13,062 nt of DNA from an uncultured Eubacteriales bacterium (GTDB lineage Bacteria; Bacillota; Clostridia; Lachnospirales; Bianqueaceae): NCBI GenBank assembly GCA_902782895.1, contig CACZPA010000054.1, forward strand, positions 1 to 13,062. Direction: 5' to 3'. The notes under the pieces are model-generated. The model had not been told where the DNA came from. It saw only the letters and a list, made by a program, of their open reading frames with translations, and did not search any database. Positions 1 through 6,102 of the stretch are shown here, one piece after another. Every line of letters starts with the position of its first letter. Position 1 is the stretch's first letter. The position numbers and the translations under genes are program-made.

Positions 1-918
1 CCCTTCATCTATAAGTCCACCGACAACATGATGATCCAGATGCTGCGGCAGCTCGACGCGGATTATTCGACCGACTCCGGCGAGATTCTGCTCTTCAACG
101 ACGATACGCGCGCGCTGCTGTGTGAGATCGCCAAACATGGCGAGTCCAGAGCGTTCTCGACCTTCAAGATCTCCAGCTATCCCGGAAACTTCCTGAACGC
201 CGGGCAGTGCATCTTCGCGATCGACTCCACAGCCGGCGCGACCTGGATGGGTACGGACGCTCCGCTTTCCGACATCAGTCCGGATAAGGTTGTTAAGTTT
301 GAGACCGCCGTTCTGCCGGTGCCGCAGTTCGATACGGCCAATCCGAAGATGATCTCCCAGGGACCGTCCGTCTGCCTTTTCAACAAGGAAGATCCGCAGG
401 AGGTCCTTGCTTCGTGGCTTTTCACACAGTATCTGCTGACTGACAAAATGCAGACGGCCTACTCCGAGACGGAGGGTTATATCCCTGTCACGAGCCGCGC
501 GCAGAATTCCGCGGCCTATCAGGAATACCTCTCCCTGATCGGAACCGACGCGGCGCATTATGACGTCAAAATCAAAGCTTCCGAGCTGCTGCTCTCCCAT
601 ATCGGCGACACGTTCACGACGCCCGTCTTTAACGGCTCGGCTTCGCTGCGTGACGCGGCCGGCCAGCTGATTGAGACAACGGTCAAATCTGTCCGACGTG
701 GGTCCGTGATCGATGATGCTTTTATCGACCAGCTGTATCGCGATACGCGCCAGCTCTACCGCCTCGATCAGATGAACGTCGCGGTCGGCAAGAACGATCT
801 CGGACCGCTGCCCCGGACTGCTGTGATTCTGCTGTCCGCTCTCGGCGTTGTGTGGGCCGGCATCCTGCTCTATCTGCTGCGGGATAAGCTACTGAAGAAA
901 AAGCACAAGGCCGCCTGA
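1..918 (+). CDS. Extracellular solute-binding protein (family 1-like), 5' truncated, with C-terminal membrane anchor
   Basis: The reading frame is open from base 1, so the N-terminus, including any signal peptide, lies outside the window; about 305 residues are visible. The text resembles the C-terminal lobe of family 1 (UgpB/MalE-like) substrate-binding proteins of ABC sugar importers: a stretch around 232-262 (FAIDSTAGATW) followed by the VPQFD segment, then a SQGPSVCLFNK strand, the ASWLFTQYLLT helix and a GYIPVTSRAQ motif that is typical of this family. Such proteins bind sugar or glycerol-phosphate-type ligands outside the membrane and deliver them to a permease. The odd part is the C-terminus: a hydrophobic segment at about 817-879 followed by a lysine-rich tail (KLLKKKHKAA), which predicts a C-terminal transmembrane anchor. 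Usual homologues are anchored by an N-terminal lipid. No permease gene follows; the next gene has its own promoter. The ligand cannot be deduced. Confidence 0.8.
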   Translation, partial: PFIYKSTDNMMIQMLRQLDADYSTDSGEILLFNDDTRALLCEIAKHGESRAFSTFKISSYPGNFLNAGQCIFAIDSTAGATWMGTDAPLSDISPDKVVKFETAVLPVPQFDTANPKMISQGPSVCLFNKEDPQEVLASWLFTQYLLTDKMQTAYSETEGYIPVTSRAQNSAAYQEYLSLIGTDAAHYDVKIKASELLLSHIGDTFTTPVFNGSASLRDAAGQLIETTVKSVRRGSVIDDAFIDQLYRDTRQLYRLDQMNVAVGKNDLGPLPRTAVILLSALGVVWAGILLYLLRDKLLKKKHKAA

Positions 919-952
919 GTTTTTTCGTTTTTCCGATCTGTCATCCGCCATA

Positions 953-969
953 AAAAATCTCTGATTTTT
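953..969 (+). terminator. Possible weak AT-rich hairpin after the solute-binding protein gene
   Basis: AAAAATC and GATTTTT form a 7-bp stem with a 3-base loop, 34 bases after the stop codon. It lacks GC pairs and has no proper U-tract, so termination here is doubtful. No better terminator is visible between this gene and the next promoter. Confidence 0.2.
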
Positions 970-980
970 CTGTTTATCTA

Positions 981-1009
981 TGGAAAAAATACCAGAATAG
1001 GTATATAAT
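981..1009 (+). promoter_or_regulatory. Predicted sigma-A promoter of the lipoprotein gene
   Basis: A perfect TATAAT (1004-1009) lies 17 bases after TGGAAA (981-986, four of six consensus positions). The upstream DNA is A/T-rich. The start of transcription is expected near 1016, giving a leader of about 45 bases before the ATG at 1060. Confidence 0.7.
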
Positions 1010-1016
1010 ACCAACT

Positions 1017-1032
1017 TGTGTGGTATCACACA
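1017..1032. promoter_or_regulatory. Operator-like perfect inverted repeat at the lipoprotein transcription start
   Basis: TGTGTG-GTAT-CACACA is a perfect 6-bp inverted repeat with a 4-base centre, starting about at the predicted +1. It is preceded by alternating ATACC (989-993, 1008-1012) and GGTAT (1000-1004, with another at 1022-1026 inside the palindrome). It could be a repressor operator or a small hairpin at the 5' end of the mRNA; the sequence cannot separate these. Confidence 0.45.
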
Positions 1033-1059
1033 TTTCACAATCTTCAGGAGGAGAAAAAG

Positions 1060-1797
1060 ATGAAAAAGGTATTGGCTATGCTGCTTGTTCTGGCGCTCGC
1101 TGTTTCCATGATCGCCTGCACCCAGAAGGGCGGAAATGATTCCGCGGCAGAAGTTACCGGCATGACGAAAGCGGAATACGACGCGGCTGCTGTTGACACG
1201 GAAGTTGAAGTCGTAACTTACGTTCAGGCTAAACAGGGCTGGTGGGAGAACGAAGGCGTCGGCATGGCGACTTTCTATACCCAGGCTAAGGATGGCGCGT
1301 ACTTCCTGTACAACATGCCCTGCAGCAAGGAAGACTACGACAAGATGACCGAAGGCACCCAGCTCAAGGTCAAGGGATTCAAGTCCGAGTGGTCCGGCGA
1401 AGTCGAGATCATCGACGCTACCTATGAGATCCTGGACGGCAAGTATGTTGCTGACGCTCTGGACGCTACTTCTCTGCTTGGCACCGACGATCTGATCAAG
1501 CATCAGAACGAGAAGGTTTCCTTCACCGGTCTGACGGTTGAGGCCGCGAACGAAGCCGGCGACGCTTTCCTGTACAACTGGGATGGATCCGGTTCTCAGG
1601 GCAACGACCTGTACTTCAACGTTTCCGTTAACGGACAGACTTACACCTTCACCGTAGAGTCTTATCTGTGCGGACCTGACACCGACGTTTACAAGACTGT
1701 TGAAGGTCTCAAGGTCGGCGACACCATCGACGCACAGGGATTCCTGTACTGGTATGAAGGCGCACAGCCCCATGTAACAGGTGTTACGGTTAAGTAA
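1060..1797 (+). CDS. Secreted lipoprotein with two OB-fold-like domains, function unknown
   Basis: The protein has 245 residues. The ATG at 1060 is chosen because it follows a strong CAGGAGG site (1045-1051) and opens directly into a lipoprotein signal peptide: MKK, a hydrophobic core, then the lipobox VSMIAC with the lipidated cysteine at residue 20. An in-frame extension to 1018 would lie in the promoter start region and spoil the signal peptide. The mature protein begins with a short Gly/Asn/Ser/Ala linker and then appears to contain two related beta-rich modules (about residues 40-120 and 130-245) with the pattern EVEVVTYVQAKQ...GTQLKVKGF and EKVSFTGLTV...GDTIDAQGF, which I read as tandem OB-fold-like domains common in clostridial lipoproteins. 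Codon choice (many GCT, GTT, GAC, AAG) looks more biased than in the neighbours, which together with the good promoter suggests high expression. No catalytic motif is visible. Ligand and role are unknown. Confidence 0.85.
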   Translation: MKKVLAMLLVLALAVSMIACTQKGGNDSAAEVTGMTKAEYDAAAVDTEVEVVTYVQAKQGWWENEGVGMATFYTQAKDGAYFLYNMPCSKEDYDKMTEGTQLKVKGFKSEWSGEVEIIDATYEILDGKYVADALDATSLLGTDDLIKHQNEKVSFTGLTVEAANEAGDAFLYNWDGSGSQGNDLYFNVSVNGQTYTFTVESYLCGPDTDVYKTVEGLKVGDTIDAQGFLYWYEGAQPHVTGVTVK

Positions 1798-1822
1798 TTA
1801 CTGATTAAGCACAAAAAACACT

Positions 1823-1865
1823 AAAGCCGCAAGGGAGTTCATCTCTCCTGCGGCTTTTGATTTTG
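1823..1865. terminator. Bidirectional Rho-independent terminator between convergent genes
   Basis: AAAGCCGCA (1823-1831) pairs perfectly with TGCGGCTTT (1849-1857); the stem extends with AGGGAG/CTCC and one bulged G. On the plus strand it is followed by TTTTGATTTTG. On the minus strand the stem is followed by AGTGTTTTTTG, so it can serve both the lipoprotein gene and the MATE gene that ends at 1891. Confidence 0.9.
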
Positions 1866-1890
1866 TCTGAATATCCGTTCGTTACGCCCT

Positions 1891-3642
1891 TTATTCCGTT
1901 TTATCCAACGGCAGCTTGAGCGTGAGGTTGTTCAGGTTGAGTGAATAGATGTATTGGGCCTCTTGCGCCATCGCCAGTGTCAGGCGAATTCCGAGAGCAT
2001 CCTTACCTTCCCTTGGGATATAATGCACCGGATCAAAGGCTGTGCAGTCATCGCGGAAACGCAGGATCCATCCGTCTGGTTTAGACAACACGCGTACGGA
2101 CATATGATGCGGCTTATTGTCTTTTACAAAGCCGTGCAGGATGATGTTGCTCGCCATTTCTTCAATGCAGAGCGCGATCCGTTTGCCGATTCTTGAGCTG
2201 CCTCCATGGTCCGCGCAGAACGCCTCCGCCTCCTGGACCACGTTTGCCATCTCCTGCAGCGTATGAATATCGGCCTCGTATACGTTTTCTTTGGGAACGA
2301 TGAGCTCATCTTTAAGCAGCAGATACGCGCCGTTTTTCCACGGCATCGTCTTTGTCTTCTGATATATATACAGACCCAGCACGAGCAGAGTGAGCAGCTG
2401 ACCGATCACAAAGAAATACCAGATGCCGGTCGTTCCCATAAAGCGGCTCAGTATGAAAGCCACAAGCGCCGGGAAAACCGCTCCGCTCACAAGTGAAAGT
2501 GCTTCTGTCAGCGTCTCTTTGTCCGTAACCTGATATGCGCTCCGCAGCGCGCAGATCAGGCAGCAGGGGATCAGCCCGGCGGCATAGATCCGGAGACCCA
2601 GGATCGCCATCGACTGCACGGCTCCCGCCTCCGGAATAAACAGCCGCACAAATACCGGCGCCAGCACGACCAGAAGGATTCCTACGCCAAGGCCCAGTAT
2701 CACGGAATCCTTAAACAGCTGCTTCATGACGTCTTCGAGTCCCGACCGGTCCTCTTCGTTATACAGGATGCCAACGAGTGTCAGCGCCACTCCTCCGATA
2801 CCCGTCGTAATGCAGCAGGCGGAGTTGCCGATGGTATTCAGCACGGAATAGGCCGCGACCGCGCCGCTTCCGCCCGTCCCCATCAGCATCGAATTCAGCA
2901 GGAAGATCAGAATGACGGAGGACGCCATATTAAAGACTGCCGGGACGCCGCTCTTAAAAAGCTCCGCGATCTTTTTCCGGGTAACCAGACGCCCGGAGAA
3001 GCGGAACATGCATTTCTTCGACAGGAAATAAATGCATCCCACCACGAGCGCGATGTAATAACTCAGCGAGGACGCGAGCCCCATGCCGAACATGCCGCCG
3101 TGGAATACCAGCACATTCAGCAGATCCAGGCCGATATCCGCTACCGTCATCCCCAGGACCGCGGCGACAAGCAGTCCGTTCTGTCCACCCATCTGCATGA
3201 AAGGCACAAGAATCAGGGCTCCCATGGATGCCGGCGCACCGATGACGAATCCGTTCAGATAGGCTTTTGTCTCGTTAAAAAGAGTGCCCGCGCTTCCCGC
3301 TCCCATCACGGTGGCGATAGGACCGCTGAAAAGAAGCACCACCAGCATAAAAGGAAGCGAGATGCCCAGCGTCAGCGCGACCGAAGACGAATAACCGGCG
3401 TTGGTCTCCTCCTGCGAGCCTCGTCCCAGAGATTTGCTGCAGGCCACCTGCACACCGGCTGCCAGCATGCTGCCGATCGCTCCGATAAAAAGCAGGATCG
3501 GATTGGCCAGCTGATAAGCCGCGATCGAATCCACGCCGAGAAAGCGTCCGATGATGACGCTGTCAATCAAAAGACATAACGATACCGTCAAGGCGGAGAA
3601 TGTCTGCGCCACAAGCATCTGTCGGATCAGTTTACGTACCAT
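1891..3642 (-). CDS. MATE-family transporter fused to a C-terminal RsbW-like (HATPase_c_2) ATP-binding domain
   Basis: The protein has 583 residues; the start at 3642 follows an AAGGAG site 11 bases upstream. Residues 1-430 are a complete MATE-type (MOP superfamily) multidrug/sodium or proton antiporter: about 12 hydrophobic segments, with family-like stretches such as DSVIIGRFLG near residue 27 and the second half starting near residue 228 (FKSGVPAVFN). Residues 450-580 form a GHKL ATPase domain of the anti-sigma-factor kinase type: N-box helix CIEEMASNIILHGF (E494, N499, H503), a G1-like box RDDCTAFDP (529-537) and a G2-like GKDALGIRLT (546-555). In classical RsbW-type kinases G1 reads D-x-G-x-P-F/Y-x-P; here the glycine is replaced by Cys and proline by Thr, so kinase activity is uncertain although ATP binding remains plausible. 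Such fusions exist in gut Firmicutes to my knowledge, but their role is unclear. The gene lies 60 bases after the esterase gene, with its own promoter. Confidence 0.93.
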   Translation of the reverse strand: MVRKLIRQMLVAQTFSALTVSLCLLIDSVIIGRFLGVDSIAAYQLANPILLFIGAIGSMLAAGVQVACSKSLGRGSQEETNAGYSSSVALTLGISLPFMLVVLLFSGPIATVMGAGSAGTLFNETKAYLNGFVIGAPASMGALILVPFMQMGGQNGLLVAAVLGMTVADIGLDLLNVLVFHGGMFGMGLASSLSYYIALVVGCIYFLSKKCMFRFSGRLVTRKKIAELFKSGVPAVFNMASSVILIFLLNSMLMGTGGSGAVAAYSVLNTIGNSACCITTGIGGVALTLVGILYNEEDRSGLEDVMKQLFKDSVILGLGVGILLVVLAPVFVRLFIPEAGAVQSMAILGLRIYAAGLIPCCLICALRSAYQVTDKETLTEALSLVSGAVFPALVAFILSRFMGTTGIWYFFVIGQLLTLLVLGLYIYQKTKTMPWKNGAYLLLKDELIVPKENVYEADIHTLQEMANVVQEAEAFCADHGGSSRIGKRIALCIEEMASNIILHGFVKDNKPHHMSVRVLSKPDGWILRFRDDCTAFDPVHYIPREGKDALGIRLTLAMAQEAQYIYSLNLNNLTLKLPLDKTE

Positions 3643-3675
3643 TTCAATAGGATCTCCTTGTTACCGGTGTTCCTT

Positions 3676-3704
3676 ATTATATCCGTCCCGCTGCCGAATG
3701 TCTT
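3676..3704 (-). promoter_or_regulatory. Predicted promoter of the MATE-ATPase gene
   Basis: On the minus strand, AAGACA (3699-3704, four of six consensus positions) is followed after 17 bases by a perfect TATAAT (3676-3681). The -35 box overlaps the stop codon of the upstream esterase gene, so the transporter can be expressed alone or by read-through. Confidence 0.6.
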
Positions 3705-4860
3705 ACGAATTGGTTTTATCGCGGTATTCCATGATCAGCTGCCAGTCCTCTCTGCAGAGAGAATGCGTGCCGCGGCGGACATGATAACCGATATGTCCCT
3801 CGTGATACGCGCGCCCGATCTGGATGGTCGAATCTCCCCACTCTGCGAGCTCTTCCTGTTTCTTATAGATGGAACGGCCCGGCTTTAAGGACAGGCCTTC
3901 CTCCCCGTACAGCTCATAGACCGGCGAAGCCGCCTTGCAGGCGATGATCTCCGAACAGGGATCTGCCCACAGATCCTCCTGCGCGTTCGCGACATACAGG
4001 CGGCGCGGCGCAATCAGACTGATCACAAAATGCTGGTCAAACGGCAGCTCTCCTTCACGGTTCGCGTATTCGGCGAAATTCCCGCAGAACCAGAACGGGA
4101 AATTCTTCGTCAGGTCGCTGACATGCTCTCCCTCTTTGCCGCGATGGACCGCTACACCGCCAGCGCCGGAATCGTTCGCGATCGTGAGTCCGATCCGATC
4201 ATCCATAGCGCCGCAGAAAAGCGCAGTTTTGCCGAGGCGTGAGTGTCCGATCACCGCGATCCGGTCCGGATCCGCCTGCGGAAGCGTCAGTACATAATCG
4301 AGCGCGCGGCTTGCCGCGTCCGCCCACAGCGCGATCTTACCGGGATCCTCCTTTCCCTGCTCACGCGGGAAGAACGCGCTGACACCGCCCTCGAAACCGT
4401 CTTCCTTATCCGGCGCGACTTCCTGATAATTGATATACGCCAACAGATAGCCGTTATCGATCAGTTCCTCCGCGACCCATCTGGAGTGTTCATTGTTAAA
4501 ACCGATATACAGAAAGACCGGAAGCTTGCCGTCTACCGTCCTTGGACTCGCTGCGCGCACTCTCTCGGTCGGAACAAAGATCTGCACCGGATAGGTAAAC
4601 GCTCTGTCCCCTGAACGCAATGTGATCTCGACGTCCGACTGCTCTGCCTTCGCGCCGAAAACCTCGGCTTTTTTCTTGACCTCCCAGCTCATATCGACCG
4701 GCAGATCCGGCACAAAACCATATTCATATTTGCAGAGGATCTGGCGGATTTCCTCCCTGCGGAGCTCCCAGTCCGCAACGGACGAGACCGGCTTGCCGGA
4801 CGCGAACCGCATCAGCTCCGGAAGTTTTCTCGCTTTCATTTCTTCATTCAGATATCGCAT
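3703..4860 (-). CDS. CE15-like (glucuronoyl methylesterase-like) alpha/beta-hydrolase
   Basis: The protein has 385 residues; the start at 4860 follows AAGGAGG about 8 bases upstream. The fold and motifs match the bacterial 4-O-methyl-glucuronoyl methylesterase (CE15)/acetyl-xylan-esterase-like group. The nucleophile is Ser207 in IAVIGHSRLGKTAL; CE15 enzymes carry a G-x-S-R-x-G-K signature. An acidic residue in NAQEDLWADP (E295/D296) and His366 in YHVRRGTHSLCREDW complete a likely triad. CE15 enzymes cut the ester between glucuronoxylan and lignin; other members deacetylate xylan. No signal peptide is visible (MRYLNEEMKARKLPELM), so the protein is probably cytoplasmic and may act on imported oligosaccharide esters. 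This is unlike most characterised CE15 enzymes, which are secreted. It is transcribed divergently from the peroxidase gene and followed by the MATE gene. Exact substrate is uncertain. Confidence 0.88.
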   Translation of the reverse strand: MRYLNEEMKARKLPELMRFASGKPVSSVADWELRREEIRQILCKYEYGFVPDLPVDMSWEVKKKAEVFGAKAEQSDVEITLRSGDRAFTYPVQIFVPTERVRAASPRTVDGKLPVFLYIGFNNEHSRWVAEELIDNGYLLAYINYQEVAPDKEDGFEGGVSAFFPREQGKEDPGKIALWADAASRALDYVLTLPQADPDRIAVIGHSRLGKTALFCGAMDDRIGLTIANDSGAGGVAVHRGKEGEHVSDLTKNFPFWFCGNFAEYANREGELPFDQHFVISLIAPRRLYVANAQEDLWADPCSEIIACKAASPVYELYGEEGLSLKPGRSIYKKQEELAEWGDSTIQIGRAYHEGHIGYHVRRGTHSLCREDWQLIMEYRDKTNS

Positions 4861-4903
4861 ATAAGAGCCTCCTTATGATTGTTTGCCGATCATTGATATC
4901 CGT

Positions 4904-4932
4904 ATTATAATCCGAAAACGCTGAATACGCAA
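4904..4932 (-). promoter_or_regulatory. Predicted promoter of the esterase gene, flanked by an inverted repeat
   Basis: On the minus strand TTGCGT (4927-4932) is followed after 17 bases by a perfect TATAAT (4904-4909). An 8-bp inverted repeat, GATATCCG at 4895-4902 and CGGATATC at 4935-4942, brackets this promoter exactly. Confidence 0.6.
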
Positions 4933-4971
4933 GCCGGATATCCCGTTAGACTCGCGCGTATTACATAACCA

Positions 4972-5000
4972 TTGACAAATCTGCACTATTCCTGCATAAT
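4972..5000 (+). promoter_or_regulatory. Predicted promoter of the glutathione peroxidase gene
   Basis: A perfect TTGACA (4972-4977) is followed after 17 bases by CATAAT (4995-5000). The transcription start is expected near 5007, about 37 bases before the ATG at 5044. It is divergent from the esterase promoter in the same 183-base intergenic region. Confidence 0.8.
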
Positions 5001-5043
5001 AATTACATCCCTTATGGGAAACGTCTTACAGGAGGTATACTTC

Positions 5044-5586
5044 ATGGCTTCAATTTACGATTATTCTGTACCGAATACACAGGGCGGGGAGCTGTCCCTC
5101 GCCGATTATAAGGGCAAAGTCATTATGATCGTCAACACCGCGACCGGATGCGGTTTCACGCCTCATTACAAACCGATGGAGGAAATGTACGAAAAGTATC
5201 ACGATCAGGGATTTGAGATCGTTGATATCCCCTGCAACCAGTTCGCGGGCCAGACCCCCGGCACGGATGAAGAAATCCATGAATTCTGCACGCTGAAATA
5301 TAATACACAGTTCCCGCAGATGAAAAAGTCCGAGGTCAACGGCGAGAACGCTCTGCCGCTCTACGCTTATCTGAAGAGCCAGCAGGGCTTCAAAGGCTTT
5401 ACCGGCGCCATGGGCATCGCGATGGGCGCCATGCTGAAGAAAATCGACAAGGATTATAAGAACAACCCCGACATCAAGTGGAATTTCACCAAATTCATCG
5501 TCGACCGCGACGGCAATGTAGTCGCGCGCTTCGAGCCCACCGCGAACATGAAGGACGTCGAAGAGTGCGTCAAGTCGCTGCTGTAA
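5044..5586 (+). CDS. Glutathione peroxidase-family thiol peroxidase (2-Cys type)
   Basis: The protein has 180 residues, a normal length for bacterial members. The ATG at 5044 follows AGGAGG at 5030-5035; an upstream in-frame TTG at 4972 is the -35 box of the promoter and cannot be the start. The enzyme reduces hydrogen peroxide and organic hydroperoxides in the cytoplasm. The peroxidatic residue is Cys36 in NTATGCGFT; it is a cysteine, not selenocysteine. The rest of the catalytic tetrad is Gln70 in FAGQTPG and Trp146-Asn147 in KWNFTKF. Cys82 in EFCTLKYNTQFP sits where thioredoxin-dependent members carry their resolving cysteine, so thioredoxin rather than glutathione is the likely electron donor. 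The gene is monocistronic and convergent with the DUF3842 gene. In a presumed anaerobe it fits oxidative stress defence. Confidence 0.95.
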   Translation: MASIYDYSVPNTQGGELSLADYKGKVIMIVNTATGCGFTPHYKPMEEMYEKYHDQGFEIVDIPCNQFAGQTPGTDEEIHEFCTLKYNTQFPQMKKSEVNGENALPLYAYLKSQQGFKGFTGAMGIAMGAMLKKIDKDYKNNPDIKWNFTKFIVDRDGNVVARFEPTANMKDVEECVKSLL

Positions 5587-5633
5587 AGTACTGCCGCAAG
5601 TTGCTGTAAAACCTGCCGCAAACTGTACCGCAA
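5579..5633 (+). repeat. Degenerate tandem repeat of the peroxidase 3' end, including the stop codon
   Basis: TGCTGTAAA...CTGCCGCAA occurs at 5579-5599 and again at 5602-5621, followed by a shortened third copy CTGTACCGCAA at 5623-5633. The first copy contains the real stop codon of the peroxidase gene. The remaining intergenic DNA up to 5668 shows no convincing terminator on either strand. Confidence 0.6.
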
Positions 5634-5668
5634 TCAGGTGGGATCAGCGCTGCCCTGCCGCTGCAACT

Positions 5669-6085
5669 TTATGCCTGTGAATCGGCCGCCATGGTCCGGA
5701 TCAGCTCTGCTGCTTCGGATACATAGGCGGCCATTGTTTTGCCGCCGCATCCGCAGATCGTGATATCGCATTTATTCATGGGAATCAGGATCTTCTGCGC
5801 CGTGCTCCCGCCAACCGCGTTCGCCATTGCAGGTGTGATCTCTCCAAGCAGCGAATCCGCGATCGCGATTCCGACAGCTCCGACGATGACATCCGCTGTT
5901 CTGCAGGCTACGATGACCGCGTTTTCTCCTGTAGCCGCCTCTTTCGCGCCAGCCTTCAGCATCGCGCTCGTCGCGATGCTGTTCGTCCCGACGGCGGTGA
6001 TCCTGACATTCTCCATATCCTTGACCGCCGATACCAGCAGCTTGCCAAGTCCGCCGCCCTGGCCGTCAATGATCAGTATTCTCAT
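5669..6085 (-). CDS. DUF3842 family protein, function unknown
   Basis: The protein has 138 residues, the usual size for this clostridial family. The start at 6085 follows GAAGGAG about 7 bases upstream. The N-terminus MRILIIDGQGGGLGK is a beta-strand followed by a glycine-rich loop, as in a Rossmann-like nucleotide-binding fold. Further family hallmarks are the GTNSIATSAMLKAGA segment (near residue 33), ATGENAVIV, the VGAVGIAIADSLLGEITPAMA block (near residue 68) and KILIPMNKCDITICGC (near residue 98). No signal peptide or membrane segment is visible, so it is probably cytoplasmic. It starts only 17 bases after the stop of the URO-D-family gene, so the two are very likely co-transcribed and probably translationally coupled. 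The molecular function is not known to me. Confidence 0.92.
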   Translation of the reverse strand: MRILIIDGQGGGLGKLLVSAVKDMENVRITAVGTNSIATSAMLKAGAKEAATGENAVIVACRTADVIVGAVGIAIADSLLGEITPAMANAVGGSTAQKILIPMNKCDITICGCGGKTMAAYVSEAAELIRTMAADSQA

Positions 6086-6102
6086 GGCGATCTCCTTCTT
6101 TT

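Noticed and set aside
889..1773. Minus-strand open frame opposite the lipoprotein gene
   Set aside because: It would run through the promoter and signal peptide of a well-supported lipoprotein and shows no family motif.
4972..5043. Upstream TTG start for the peroxidase
   Set aside because: The TTG is the first half of the perfect -35 box TTGACA, and the ATG at 5044 has an AGGAGG site and gives the family's normal length.
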